In this document: positions 53,742 through 62,206 of the stretch, piece after piece
How the letters are laid out: each line of letters opens with the position of its first letter
Numbering within the stretch: position 1 is the stretch's first letter
Source: Psychroflexus gondwanensis ACAM 44
Lineage (GTDB): Bacteria; Bacteroidota; Bacteroidia; Flavobacteriales; Flavobacteriaceae
Assembly (NCBI RefSeq): GCF_000355905.1
Contig: NZ_APLF01000005.1
Span: forward strand, 124,001 to 188,000
Direction of reading: 5' to 3'
Length of the DNA stretch: 64,000 nucleotides
Translations under genes and position numbers: made by a program
The notes under the pieces: generated by a model
Told to the model about the DNA's origin: nothing
What the model saw: the letters and a program-made list of their open reading frames with translations, nothing else
Databases searched by the model: none

Positions 53742-55553
53742 ATGGCTAGAGCATCCGAGAATAAAAATGATTTCGCTTCCCTGCGGTTTATACCTCGATT
53801 TTTAAGTAGAGTTTACCACACCCATCCTGGTCTATTTATTGGGAATGTGTTTTTAAGATTGCTTAAATCCCTTATCCCTATTACTTTACTTTGGGTAGGA
53901 AAGGAAATTATAGATGAAGTTATTCTGCAAGTCGATCTAGATCCTTCAGATTTAACCAGACTATATTGGTTGATTGGGATAGAATTGCTCTTAGCTATAC
54001 TCAGTGACGTATTTAATCGGCTTATATCCTTAACCGATGGACTTCTGGGTGATTTATATTCCAATACATCGTCAATAGAACTGATTCAAAAAACTGCAAA
54101 AGTAGAGCTGGCAAGTCTCGAAGATTCCGAGTTCTACGACAAGCTGGAACGTGCTCGACAGCAAACCACCAGCCGAGTGTCTTTAATGTCTAACGTCTTG
54201 GCTCAAATCCAAGATATTATCACAATTATATCCTTGGTCTCTGGATTGATTTATTTTTATCCTATTCTGATTTTGTTACTGGTTATCTCTATTATTCCTT
54301 CATTTATTAATGAGCTGAAATATAGCCAGTCTAGTTATTCGCTTCAAAAGAGCTGGACTCCAGAACGTCGTGAGCTTGACTATATGCGAATGATTGGAGC
54401 AAGTGATGTTACCGCCAAAGAAATTAAATTGTTTGGTTTAGCTGATTTTATAAGCTCAACCTTCAAACGTATTTCCGATAAATACTATAAAGCCAATAAA
54501 AAGCTTTCCATTAAAAAAAGTTTATGGGGGGGTGTTTTTCACATTTTAGGCGATTTAGCCTATTATGGCGCTTATGTGTTTATAGTTTTAAAAGCAGTCG
54601 CTGGCTTGGTAACCATTGGTGACTTAACCTTTTTGGCAGGTTCCTTTAGTCAGTTGAGAAACCAGTTACAAACCGTATTTTCTCGCTTTTCAAATATCAC
54701 CCAAAGCGCCATGTATCTCCAGGATTATTTCGAATTTATCGATATGGACTTTAGTAGTGATAATCCAGAGCAATATCGAGAAGCACCTTCAGAATTTAAC
54801 CACAGTATACAGTTCGAAAATGTGAGCTTTAGCTATCCACAGTCAGAGAAAATGGTATTGTCCTCACTGACGTTTGACTTGAAAAAAGGGGAGAAGCTCG
54901 CTTTAGTTGGGGAGAATGGAGCAGGAAAGACAACTCTGATTAAACTTTTATTGCGACTTTACGAACCAACTGGTGGTCAAATTTTAATGGATGGCGTACC
55001 GATTCGTGAGTATAGAAAAGAAGACTATCAAAAAATGTTGGGAGCGATTTTTCAGGATTTTGTGAAGTATTACTTAACGGCTAAAATTAATATTGCAGTG
55101 GGGAATATTGACGAACAGCACAACAGCGAAAAAATAAAAGACGCTGCAGTACAAAGTCTCGCCAATGATGTTATTGAAAGTTTACCCATGGGGTACGATC
55201 AAGGCTTAGGTCGACGTTTTAAAAAAGGGGCAGAACTTTCTGGTGGCCAATGGCAGAAAATCGCTTTGGCCAGAGCGTATATGTCGGATGCACCCATTAT
55301 TATTTTAGACGAACCCACCTCGGCTTTGGATGCCAGGGCAGAGTCGGAAGTTTTCCAGCGGTTTATAGGCTTGACCAAAGACCGGACGAGCATTATCATT
55401 TCTCATCGATTTTCAACCGTGCGAATGGCCGATCGCATTTTGGTACTTCAAAACGGAAGTATTTTAGAACTGGGAACTCACGAAGAATTATTAGCTAAAC
55501 CTAAACTTTATGCAGAACTGTTTGAACTTCAAGCAGAGGGATACAGGGAATAG
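53742..55553 (+). CDS. ABC exporter, fused membrane and ATPase domains
   Basis: A 603-residue half-transporter of the exporter type: about six transmembrane helices in residues 30-325, then an ATPase with Walker A GENGAGKTT, signature LSGGQWQK, Walker B IIILDEPTSALD and H-loop ISHR. It would function as a homodimer. Similarity to drug/lipid/peptide exporters gives no substrate. It lies 54 bases after the YbbP-like gene, with a possible promoter in between. Confidence 0.92.
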   Translation: MARASENKNDFASLRFIPRFLSRVYHTHPGLFIGNVFLRLLKSLIPITLLWVGKEIIDEVILQVDLDPSDLTRLYWLIGIELLLAILSDVFNRLISLTDGLLGDLYSNTSSIELIQKTAKVELASLEDSEFYDKLERARQQTTSRVSLMSNVLAQIQDIITIISLVSGLIYFYPILILLLVISIIPSFINELKYSQSSYSLQKSWTPERRELDYMRMIGASDVTAKEIKLFGLADFISSTFKRISDKYYKANKKLSIKKSLWGGVFHILGDLAYYGAYVFIVLKAVAGLVTIGDLTFLAGSFSQLRNQLQTVFSRFSNITQSAMYLQDYFEFIDMDFSSDNPEQYREAPSEFNHSIQFENVSFSYPQSEKMVLSSLTFDLKKGEKLALVGENGAGKTTLIKLLLRLYEPTGGQILMDGVPIREYRKEDYQKMLGAIFQDFVKYYLTAKINIAVGNIDEQHNSEKIKDAAVQSLANDVIESLPMGYDQGLGRRFKKGAELSGGQWQKIALARAYMSDAPIIILDEPTSALDARAESEVFQRFIGLTKDRTSIIISHRFSTVRMADRILVLQNGSILELGTHEELLAKPKLYAELFELQAEGYRE

Positions 55554-55693
55554 GAAAGTGGTGACCAATTATTTCAAGAAGGGCTAATATGCTACAGGAA
55601 CACTATTTTAAAAACACCCCTAATTTTAGTTGAAATTCGATGTAATTCATACGTTATTAACACGTAATTTTGCAGACTTAAATAAAATGAGTA

Positions 55694-56140
55694 ATGAAGC
55701 GTATAAGTGAGTATAAAAAACTCTTTGGAGTTGAGACAAACATTGAGTTAAAGCCTTTAAAAAAAGCCTATCGCAATTTGGTAAAAGAATGGCATCCAGA
55801 TAAATTCCAAGCGGGAGATGCTTTACAAGAAGAAGCAGAGATCCAAAGCCGAAGAATTATTGATGGGTATCATTTCTTAGTCAGTATTGCTCCGGAAACT
55901 ATTGAAGCGAATGCAGGTCAATATACACAAAGCATCAACTCAGGTATTGCTGACTTTCATCATAAAGGAATGTTATTGGAAATCACGTTTGTGGATGGCG
56001 GCACTTACGAGTATTTTGGTGTGACTAAACCGATTTATATTAAAATGATTAACAGCAATAAAGTTAACCGTTTTGCTAAACGTTCCATCTATCCTAATTA
56101 CACTTTTAGAATGTCTAAACGTGAGCAAGAGGCTGTTTGA
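55694..56140 (+). CDS. J-domain protein fused to a KTSC domain
   Basis: A 148-residue soluble protein. Residues ~1-70 form a J domain with the HPD motif in VKEWHPDKF, including the leading LKKAYRNL helix. Residues ~80-145 are a KTSC domain (MLLEITFVDGGTYEYFGVTKPIYIKM). J domains stimulate DnaK ATPase; KTSC is a small beta domain often found alone in proteins near DNA or RNA genes. The start at ATG 55694 follows TGAGTA with no clear ribosome site. Function unknown, but DnaK recruitment is a sound expectation. Confidence 0.85.
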   Translation: MKRISEYKKLFGVETNIELKPLKKAYRNLVKEWHPDKFQAGDALQEEAEIQSRRIIDGYHFLVSIAPETIEANAGQYTQSINSGIADFHHKGMLLEITFVDGGTYEYFGVTKPIYIKMINSNKVNRFAKRSIYPNYTFRMSKREQEAV

Positions 56141-56484
56141 GCGACAACCTAGCCTTACCTAGATTTCATTTAACTTACCTGATGAGCCTTCACTGAGCAT
56201 AACCGAAGTGTGGATACTAAGCTCTTTGCCTTTAAGCACTTAGCTCAAATGGGTTCTAACTACACGCACCCAAAGTATCTAAGCCTTTCTTACTTAAATG
56301 AAGTTCTTTCTTATAGAGTTACTTGGAGAGAATCCTCTTTGATTATTTCTGACTTTTATTATGTTTTCTTGTTAAAAATTAAATTGGTATAACAATGGTT
56401 TTTTAACTAATTTAGATTTGTAAGCGTAAATTGGATCTTTAAGCCTACAAATCAATACTTAGAAAATAAAATAATTCTAAACCG
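56141..56484. repeat. Gap with a copy of a short palindromic repeat (CACTGAGCATAACCGAAGTG)
   Basis: The gap holds no gene I can support; a 60-codon frame at 56210 is chance. Around 56191-56213 is CACTGAGCATAACCGAAGTG, nearly identical to the element at 57510-57537. The two lie in the same orientation on either side of the sugar kinase gene. They resemble the dispersed CACTGAGC...GAAGTG elements common in Flavobacteria. Confidence 0.55.
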
Positions 56485-57408
56485 ATGGATATAACGACAT
56501 TAACTCTAAATCCTGCCTTAGATAAAAGCGCACAAGTAGATCAATTTGTACCAGAGCAAAAGCTTAAATGCCATTCCATACAATATCAAGCTGGTGGAGG
56601 AGGGGTTAATATTTCTAGGGTATTACATACACTTCAAGTTAAAAACAAGTGCATATTCACCTCAGGTGGTGATACAGGGTTATATCTAAAAAAACTTTTG
56701 GTAAAAGAAAACATCGATTTAAAAACGATTGCTGTTAATTCCTGGACAAGAGAAAACCTATCTATTGTTGATACCAAAACAGAGTTACAATATCGTTTTG
56801 GCATGCCTGGGAATGATTTAAATACTAGTGATATAGAATTAATAAAAACTGAACTTACTAATGAAGTAAAGGATAATTCTATTTTGGTATTAAGTGGAAG
56901 TTTATCCGAAAAAACACCTTCAAACTTATATGCAACCTTATTAAAAATGCTAGCCGGTAAAAATGTAAAAGTTGTTATTGATACGTCAGGTCAGGCTTTG
57001 ATAGAAACCTTAAAGGAAAATGTCTATTTAGTAAAACCCAATCAAAGAGAATTGGCACAGCTCGCTGGTAAAGAATTTTTATCTAAAAATGAGCAGGAAG
57101 ATTTTGCCATGGAACTAATAAATTCAAAAAAAGCAAAACTTGTAGTTGTTTCTATGGGTGCTCGAGGCGCTTTTTTAGCGTCTTCAGAAGGTATTTTTTA
57201 TAAAAGCGCACCATCCGTTAAAGTAAAAAGTACAATAGGAGCTGGAGATAGCATGGTTGCGGGAATGGTTTATGCTATACAACAAGGACTTTCCTCTGAG
57301 GAAATCCTTAAATGGGGCGTCGTTTGTGGTGTCGCGACAACGATGACTGAAGGTACTAATTTGGCAAGTCAAGAAAACATCAATAAAGTGTTGGAGTTAA
57401 TCGACTAG
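56485..57408 (+). CDS. PfkB-family sugar kinase (1-phosphofructokinase-like)
   Basis: A 307-residue ribokinase-fold enzyme. Family motifs: GGGGVNISRVLHTL near the N-terminus and TIGAGDSMVAGMVYA with the catalytic Asp near the C-terminus. It phosphorylates a hexose phosphate such as fructose-1-phosphate, fructose-6-phosphate or tagatose-6-phosphate; which one is not readable from sequence. No PTS or fructose genes adjoin. Single-gene unit, flanked by two palindromic repeats. Confidence 0.88.
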   Translation: MDITTLTLNPALDKSAQVDQFVPEQKLKCHSIQYQAGGGGVNISRVLHTLQVKNKCIFTSGGDTGLYLKKLLVKENIDLKTIAVNSWTRENLSIVDTKTELQYRFGMPGNDLNTSDIELIKTELTNEVKDNSILVLSGSLSEKTPSNLYATLLKMLAGKNVKVVIDTSGQALIETLKENVYLVKPNQRELAQLAGKEFLSKNEQEDFAMELINSKKAKLVVVSMGARGAFLASSEGIFYKSAPSVKVKSTIGAGDSMVAGMVYAIQQGLSSEEILKWGVVCGVATTMTEGTNLASQENINKVLELID

Positions 57409-57509
57409 GAGTATAGGCTAGACATTTATTTGAATCTAAATTAAAGTACACAATTTAAATTGGAAGTCACATAACCCGTTAATATACTACTCTTAGCACA
57501 ACTGAAAAA

Positions 57510-57537
57510 CCTACACTGAGCATAGCTGAAGTGTAGG
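57510..57537. repeat. Short palindromic repeat copy, hairpin-forming
   Basis: CCTACACT (57510-57517) and AGTGTAGG (57530-57537) form perfect eight-base arms around a loop GAGCATAGCTGA, in which AGC and GCT can pair as well. It lies between the kinase and the converging desaturase gene. It may double as a terminator, though no T run follows. A sister copy is at 56191. Confidence 0.6.
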
Positions 57538-57564
57538 AGGGAAACTTGGGTTTTTGCTTGTCTA

Positions 57565-58305
57565 TTAGCTCCTCACTGGAATGGGTTTCAATTGAATAAA
57601 TCCAAAGGCATCCAAGACTCTTATGATCAAATAAGTGATATCAATTTCATGCCATTTCACACCAAAATTTGGACTACTGGCGTGTTTGTGGTGATTATTA
57701 TGATAACCTTCACCCATCATTAAAAAATCAAATGGGAAGAGATTTTTACTAGTATTCTTCACGGTATAATTCACATAACCAAAGATATGACCAAACCAAT
57801 TGATTATGACTCCATGTATAGGCGCCATTGCAAGGGTGACCGGCAATAATAACCATTCCCACCAAGTGGTTGCAAAGACAGCGAAAAACGAAATATAAGC
57901 AGAAACCCACAGCAAACGAGACACCCTGGAACTTGCAAAAAGATCAAATTTTTTCCATTGAGGAACATTTTTGGTGAACTTCTGGTCCACTTCAACCCGC
58001 TGCTGATTAATGTCTTGATAAATCGTTTTTGTTTTCCACATCATCGCAAATAAGTTCGCGTCATGAGACGGAGAGTGGGGGTCTTTTTCTGTATCGGTAT
58101 AAGCATGGTGCATGCGGTGCATAATACCGTAACCATAAGCACTTAAGTAGCTTGGGCCTTGAAATATCCAAGTAAGCACAAAGGTGATGCGTTCCATTGT
58201 TTTTGACATCGTAAAGACCTGGTGTGCTGCGTAACGGTGTAAAAAGAAGGATTGAAAAAATAAGCCTCCGTACCACAGTATTGCAACGAATAAAACTATC
58301 AACAT
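57565..58305 (-). CDS. Acyl-CoA/acyl-lipid desaturase (delta-9 type)
   Basis: A 246-residue membrane di-iron enzyme. His boxes HRYAAH, HRMHHAYTD and HNNHHKH supply the eight-His site of the stearoyl-CoA desaturase superfamily, and hydrophobic segments precede each. It introduces a cis double bond in membrane fatty acids, probably for cold adaptation, which agrees with the cold-shock gene nearby. It is preceded by the Crp-like regulator gene on the same strand, with its own promoter in the gap. Confidence 0.92.
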   Translation of the reverse strand: MLIVLFVAILWYGGLFFQSFFLHRYAAHQVFTMSKTMERITFVLTWIFQGPSYLSAYGYGIMHRMHHAYTDTEKDPHSPSHDANLFAMMWKTKTIYQDINQQRVEVDQKFTKNVPQWKKFDLFASSRVSRLLWVSAYISFFAVFATTWWEWLLLPVTLAMAPIHGVIINWFGHIFGYVNYTVKNTSKNLFPFDFLMMGEGYHNNHHKHASSPNFGVKWHEIDITYLIIRVLDAFGFIQLKPIPVRS

Positions 58306-58317
58306 AATTTTTTTTTA

Positions 58318-58349
58318 CAAAGATACCTTGATGTAAGCTGTGAAACAAT
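58318..58349 (-). promoter_or_regulatory. Promoter of the desaturase gene
   Basis: On the minus strand: ATTG (58346-58349), 20 bases, TATCTTTG (58318-58325), 12 bases ahead of the desaturase start. The -7 element is exact. It shows the desaturase can be transcribed separately from the Crp-like gene. Confidence 0.65.
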
Positions 58350-58373
58350 GAACCCAAATCAATAAAACGAGGT

Positions 58374-58943
58374 TTATAGACGTTTCCTAATTCTGCTTAA
58401 AGCCTGTGAAGTCACTCCAATATAAGAGCTGATGTATTTTAAAGGAATTTCTTTTAAAAGTTCTGGGCGTTCTTCAAATAGATTCAAATAGCGTTCTTCT
58501 GCAGTGAGATTTAATAAGTTCTGCTCGCGTTTGGATTTTATCAAATAAAGGCGTTCAGCTGTTAACCTCCCTATAAGATTGCCTAGTTGCGTATTTTTGT
58601 AGACCAACTGCAAATCTGCATATGTAATGCTCAACATCTTTGTGTCTGTAAGGGCTTGTAATTGATAAGCAGAAGGAGTTCTGGTTAAAAAGGAATCGTA
58701 AGCACTCACAAATTCATCTTTGAAACTAAAACCAAAGGTGATCTCTTTGTCTGGGTCTTCCTTAGGAATGAACAAACGAACAGCGCCAGATTCGATAAAG
58801 GAAATGTGGTTTTCTATATCTCCTGCTTTTAAAAAAACCGATTTCTTAGGGAAAACACGAGGTTGTAATTTTGACGTAAAGAAGTCCCAATCTAAGTCGG
58901 ATATGGGAACTATTTTATCTAAAAATGCTTTGATTTGTTGCAA
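58374..58943 (-). CDS. Crp/Fnr-like regulator
   Basis: A 189-residue regulator with a cyclic-nucleotide-binding-type beta roll (IENHISFIESGAVRLFIPKEDPDKE) and a short winged helix ending SSYIGVTSQALSRIRKRL. The start is TTG at 58943 (LQQIKAFLDKIV read as M); an in-frame stop lies just upstream and there is no nearby ATG. On the minus strand TACCTTTG (58970-58977) is an exact -7 element. No Cys-Cys motif is present, in contrast to the regulator at 20168. It lies 68 bases ahead of the desaturase gene and may regulate it (inference). Confidence 0.88.
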   Translation of the reverse strand: MQQIKAFLDKIVPISDLDWDFFTSKLQPRVFPKKSVFLKAGDIENHISFIESGAVRLFIPKEDPDKEITFGFSFKDEFVSAYDSFLTRTPSAYQLQALTDTKMLSITYADLQLVYKNTQLGNLIGRLTAERLYLIKSKREQNLLNLTAEERYLNLFEERPELLKEIPLKYISSYIGVTSQALSRIRKRL

Positions 58944-59046
58944 CTTTTTTATTTAAATAAATTAATACTCAAAGGTAAAACTTAAGGGCGAATCAAATAG
59001 GGAGAGTCGCTAATTTACTTATTCGTTAATATTTGTCTATGTAGAC

Positions 59047-59250
59047 TTGTAACTAATGAGCTAGGTTAGGTTGTTTAAAATTTTAGACTTATTTCAAGCA
59101 AAGCGCACGAAGAAATAAACGCAAAGTAGCTCAAAGTGATCATTCGCTATTCAACTTCGTGACCTTTGAGATAGGATTAGCGTTCTTTGCGTGAAACTTT
59201 TTGAGAAATTGGAATTCAATACATTTAAAAAAAGAATTTTAAATTGATTG
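59047..59250 (+). repeat. Single diverged copy of the 217-bp palindromic unit
   Basis: It begins GTAACTAATGAG and follows the array unit in order: TTTCAAGCAAAG, purine-rich stretch with ACGCAAAG, centre, AGCGTTCTTTGCGTGAAAC, then an AT-rich tail with GAATTTTAAATTGATT, a sequence also found just before the array (48344-48359). It shares a 19-base block (59132-59150) exactly with the inverted copy at 61814-61832. Confidence 0.8.
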
Positions 59251-59291
59251 ATTAGTTACGTAAACTTAATATTTCAGAAAAAGAAAATTTA

Positions 59292-59340
59292 CACTACTCA
59301 CTACTCATTACTCATTACTCACTACTCATTACTCACCACT
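59292..59340. repeat. Seven tandem heptamers CA(C/T)TACT
   Basis: Seven 7-base units run without interruption: CACTACT, CACTACT, CATTACT, CATTACT, CACTACT, CATTACT, CACCACT. A minisatellite-like tract between the palindromic repeat and the cold-shock promoter. It is non-coding. Confidence 0.85.
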
Positions 59341-59542
59341 AGTTCAATTTGGTCTTAGCGTTTTCTGAATAGTGGGAAAATGTTTTATTCAATTATTGGT
59401 TCAGATCGTAATCGAATTAATTTTAGCTTATGATGAAGTAATTTGTAAAAGTTTTTACCTCAGCAAAGTCGGTAAAATATAGGAGTGGAAATATATTTTC
59501 TATTTAATTGAATTATAATTTTTTTATTTCAATTTTATTAAA

Positions 59543-59550
59543 TATATTTG
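59543..59550 (+). promoter_or_regulatory. -7 promoter element of the cold-shock gene
   Basis: TATATTTG matches TAnnTTTG exactly, 31 bases ahead of the ATG. The expected -33 window reads TTTT. The leader is therefore about 20-25 bases, much shorter than the long cspA leader of E. coli. Confidence 0.55.
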
Positions 59551-59581
59551 TGACTTATTATAATCAATAAATTACATTAAA

Positions 59582-59773
59582 ATGAATAAAGGAACAGTTA
59601 AATTTTTCAATGACACTAAAGGATTTGGATTCATCACAGAAGAAGGTGTTGATAAAGATCATTTCGTTCACGCTTCAGGATTAATCGATGAGATTAGAGA
59701 AGGTGACGAAGTTGAATTTGATTTACAAGAAGGAAACAAAGGGTTAAATGCAGTAAACGTAAGAGTTCTCTAA
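59582..59773 (+). CDS. Cold-shock domain protein (CspA family)
   Basis: A 63-residue single cold-shock domain. RNP1 is KGFGFI (in TKGFGFITEEG) and RNP2 is DHFVHAS; the start MNKGTVKFFND is typical. It binds single-stranded RNA/DNA, acting as an RNA chaperone. Length is slightly short of the 65-70 residue norm. Monocistronic with its own promoter and terminator. Confidence 0.96.
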   Translation: MNKGTVKFFNDTKGFGFITEEGVDKDHFVHASGLIDEIREGDEVEFDLQEGNKGLNAVNVRVL

Positions 59774-59794
59774 TATATATCCATATTTTTCTAC

Positions 59795-59826
59795 AAAAAG
59801 CCCTATCAAAACTGATGGGGCTTTTT
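59795..59826 (+). terminator. Terminator of the cold-shock gene
   Basis: Arms of 14 bases (59795-59808 and 59813-59826, one T-G wobble), core AGCCC/GGGCT, loop AAAC, with T-rich sequence after. It lies 21 bases after the stop. Confidence 0.88.
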
Positions 59827-59973
59827 ATTTTTATACACTTCATCTTTTCAATGCAGTTGTTTTTTATCAACACAATTAAAAAAACTTTGCCTTAGTTTTT
59901 TTTATAATCTCTTGTTTTTTTGGGGATGTCCTTTCCTAACTTATGATATTGATATCGTCTTTATTAATAGTAT

Positions 59974-61068
59974 TTAAAAAACTACATTATATTCTAAATC
60001 AACAATTTCTAAATCAAGCCATTTAAAATCGCCTTCTTCTAATTTCCAGATCACATTACTTTTATTTGGGATTTTAATGCCATTGTATGTTTTAAAAGAG
60101 ACTACTTCTATATGCCATTTTTCAAGCTTAGAATTGGTTTCACTTCCATAATAACGTTTTGCTTCAAAGGAAACTAAGTCTCCTTTATCAGAAAATGAAA
60201 ATACGCCTGATACCTTTTGGCCATCTGCTGTTAATGTTACTTTTGCTGAAGTTGCATCTATCGTTTCCCAAGTCATATAATCATTTAAAGCTGCAGAAGG
60301 AAACCAACAGATTTCGGCTAAAAATCGAATCATGACTCCTTGATTTATTTTCTTGTTTTTGCCTTCATTCACCACAGGAATTAGCGATGCCAATTTAATG
60401 AGCATCTCACCTTCTCCATTATACATTTTATCTCGGCCAACCATCTTTAATACTGGCATTGCATCAACTTTGGTTGTCCAAACAAAAGAAGGGTTTACAA
60501 CGTTAAAATGTTGAATCGCAGTAAATGGCATCCATTTACTATCTGTTTTGGTTCGCATTTGTCCAATTTGCTCTAAGCGAAGAGAGATTACTTTTTCTTT
60601 TCCTATAACTCCAGAATTTTTAATCCATTTTTGTATTATTTCTGGTAAATGTAAAATGTCGTTCTCAGAAATCACAGGAGTATTTTCAACTTGAATATTT
60701 TGGAGTATTTGCGCTGATTCTTTTTGAACCATTTTATTAAATCGAAAATTTCCAAAAGCAGAAATACTTACCAATAGAACGATGATATTGATAATGGTTC
60801 CGAATTTAGCATCCTTCCACAATAATATAATCAGTGCTTGAGAATTAAGTATTGCAATGAAAGCGACTATAAACCACAATTCTTGTTTTGTTAGAAAAAG
60901 TGCTGCTGAACAAATAAACATAAGTGCAGTAATCAGCCAAAGTATTCCCATAGGTTTCGAAATACTTTGAGATAATTGATTTATTTCTACTAATTGAAAT
61001 GCTTTTGCAAAACCCATTAGGTGAATGAGTGTATGCAATAGAAGTATAAAACTAAAAACAAATTTCAT
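59974..61068 (-). CDS. Membrane protein of unknown function with C-terminal soluble domain
   Basis: A 364-residue protein. Four hydrophobic segments in the first ~115 residues (about 1-24, 38-60, 63-83, 88-108) precede a soluble domain of about 240 residues (LPEIIQKWIKNSGVIGKE, LRLEQIGQMRTK, QHFNVVNPSFVW). That domain resembles the uncharacterised DUF6544/DUF6920 group as I remember it; the family number is uncertain. It follows the barrel gene 9 bases upstream, so it is probably in one operon with it. Confidence 0.7.
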   Translation of the reverse strand: MKFVFSFILLLHTLIHLMGFAKAFQLVEINQLSQSISKPMGILWLITALMFICSAALFLTKQELWFIVAFIAILNSQALIILLWKDAKFGTIINIIVLLVSISAFGNFRFNKMVQKESAQILQNIQVENTPVISENDILHLPEIIQKWIKNSGVIGKEKVISLRLEQIGQMRTKTDSKWMPFTAIQHFNVVNPSFVWTTKVDAMPVLKMVGRDKMYNGEGEMLIKLASLIPVVNEGKNKKINQGVMIRFLAEICWFPSAALNDYMTWETIDATSAKVTLTADGQKVSGVFSFSDKGDLVSFEAKRYYGSETNSKLEKWHIEVVSFKTYNGIKIPNKSNVIWKLEEGDFKWLDLEIVDLEYNVVF

Positions 61069-61077
61069 TACTCAGTT

Positions 61078-61650
61078 TTAAAATATTTTTGCAACGCCTA
61101 CAGCAAATACAAAGTAATTAACATCAACGTTCGAGGTTGACTCGCCAAATTCAACATCTCTAGAAAGTTCTCGGTAACCAAATTGGGGCCTTAAGTTCCA
61201 GTTAGCTCCCAACTCGTAATTAAGACCGACTCCAAGTTCCCAGCCCAATCCGTGACCAGAATCTTCAACAATATCACCATCGGTGTTTTCAATTTCAATG
61301 TGATTGTAAATTCCACCTCCTCTTAACAGGTAAGAAAGTTTTTCTGAAGTTCCTATTGGATGGATAAATTCTAAACCGAAAATGTATCCCGTTAAGTCAA
61401 AATCAAGGTCGGAATTTTCGATTTTAAAGGTATTATAGCCCCAGCCTGCATAAGCCCCCAAATGATCCATAAAACGGTAGCTGCCGGCAACTTCAAATCC
61501 AAAGCCAGTTTCGACATTAGAGTCGACAAAATCTTCAGTTGGAAAGTTAATTCCTGGTCTTAACTCAACGGACCATTTGTTTTGTGCAAAAGTTATACTT
61601 GACATAAGTAGTGATATTGCACATACTAAATACAATTTTGATGTTTTCAT
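61078..61650 (-). CDS. Outer-membrane beta-barrel protein
   Basis: A 190-residue barrel protein: signal peptide (LLMSSITFAQ), strands such as WSVELRPGINFPTEDF, FEVAGSYRFMDHLGAYAGWGYN and YELGANWNLRPQFGYREL, ending VGVAKIF with the terminal Phe of outer-membrane proteins. It belongs to the OmpW/OmpA-barrel-like group. It is the first gene of the pair with the membrane protein downstream. A Fur-like palindrome lies 51 bases upstream. Confidence 0.8.
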   Translation of the reverse strand: MKTSKLYLVCAISLLMSSITFAQNKWSVELRPGINFPTEDFVDSNVETGFGFEVAGSYRFMDHLGAYAGWGYNTFKIENSDLDFDLTGYIFGLEFIHPIGTSEKLSYLLRGGGIYNHIEIENTDGDIVEDSGHGLGWELGVGLNYELGANWNLRPQFGYRELSRDVEFGESTSNVDVNYFVFAVGVAKIF

Positions 61651-61700
61651 AACTTATTATTTATAATTTATTGATAAAATTATTATGGAAATATGATTTA

Positions 61701-61719
61701 AATAATGATAATTATCAAT
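61701..61719. promoter_or_regulatory. Fur-box-like palindrome upstream of the barrel gene
   Basis: AATAATGATAATTATCAAT contains a perfect 12-base palindrome TGATAATTATCA (61706-61717) and resembles the Fur consensus GATAATGATAATCATTATC at most positions. It lies 51 bases upstream of the barrel start. In AT-rich DNA such matches can be chance. Confidence 0.4.
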
Positions 61720-61760
61720 TTTACATTTACTTATTTCTTAAAATAAAACCTAAACATTAA

Positions 61761-61894
61761 ACAAAGTTTCACGCTAAGAGCGCTAAGCCTTTCTCAAAAG
61801 TCCCGAAGTATAAATAGCGAATGATCACTTTGCGCTACTTTGCTTTTTTTCTTTGTGCGCTTTGCGTGAAATAAATTTTAAACATCTTAACCTG
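61761..61894 (-). repeat. Inverted single copy of the 217-bp palindromic unit
   Basis: Reading the minus strand: GGTTAAGATGTTTAAAATT, ATTTCACGCAAAGCGCACAA, AGCAAAGTAGCGCAAAG, TGATCATTCGCTAT, then CTTAGCGCTCTTAGCGTGAAAC. It is the same element as at 59047, in opposite orientation; the 19-base block 61814-61832 is the exact complement of 59132-59150. The rest of the 556-base gap (61651-62206) shows no gene. Confidence 0.8.
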
Positions 61895-62206
61895 AAGGCT
61901 AATATCGAAATCAACTTTGCGACTGAGACAAAACGAACTTGAAGGTCTCAAATCAATACCTGGTTTAAATAATATCTACAGATTAATTAGCTGCGGAATT
62001 CTCGTAAACGACTGCATTTTAAAAAACGCAAATCAAATAATTCATTCTTAACTTTCTTGTGGTAATTAATCATCTCCTGTTTACTAAACCTTCAACAAAC
62101 CTTAGGAAAGGTCATAGTAAAATAGGTCAAGAAATTCGTTTGTTTTAACCTATCTTAGGGATGTTGGAGGGCTCAGTATGTTTTTAAGAATTATAAACTG
62201 GTTTAT

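Noticed and set aside
56210-56392. 60-codon open frame between the KTSC gene and the sugar kinase
   Set aside because: It begins inside the palindromic repeat, has no family resemblance and no start context.
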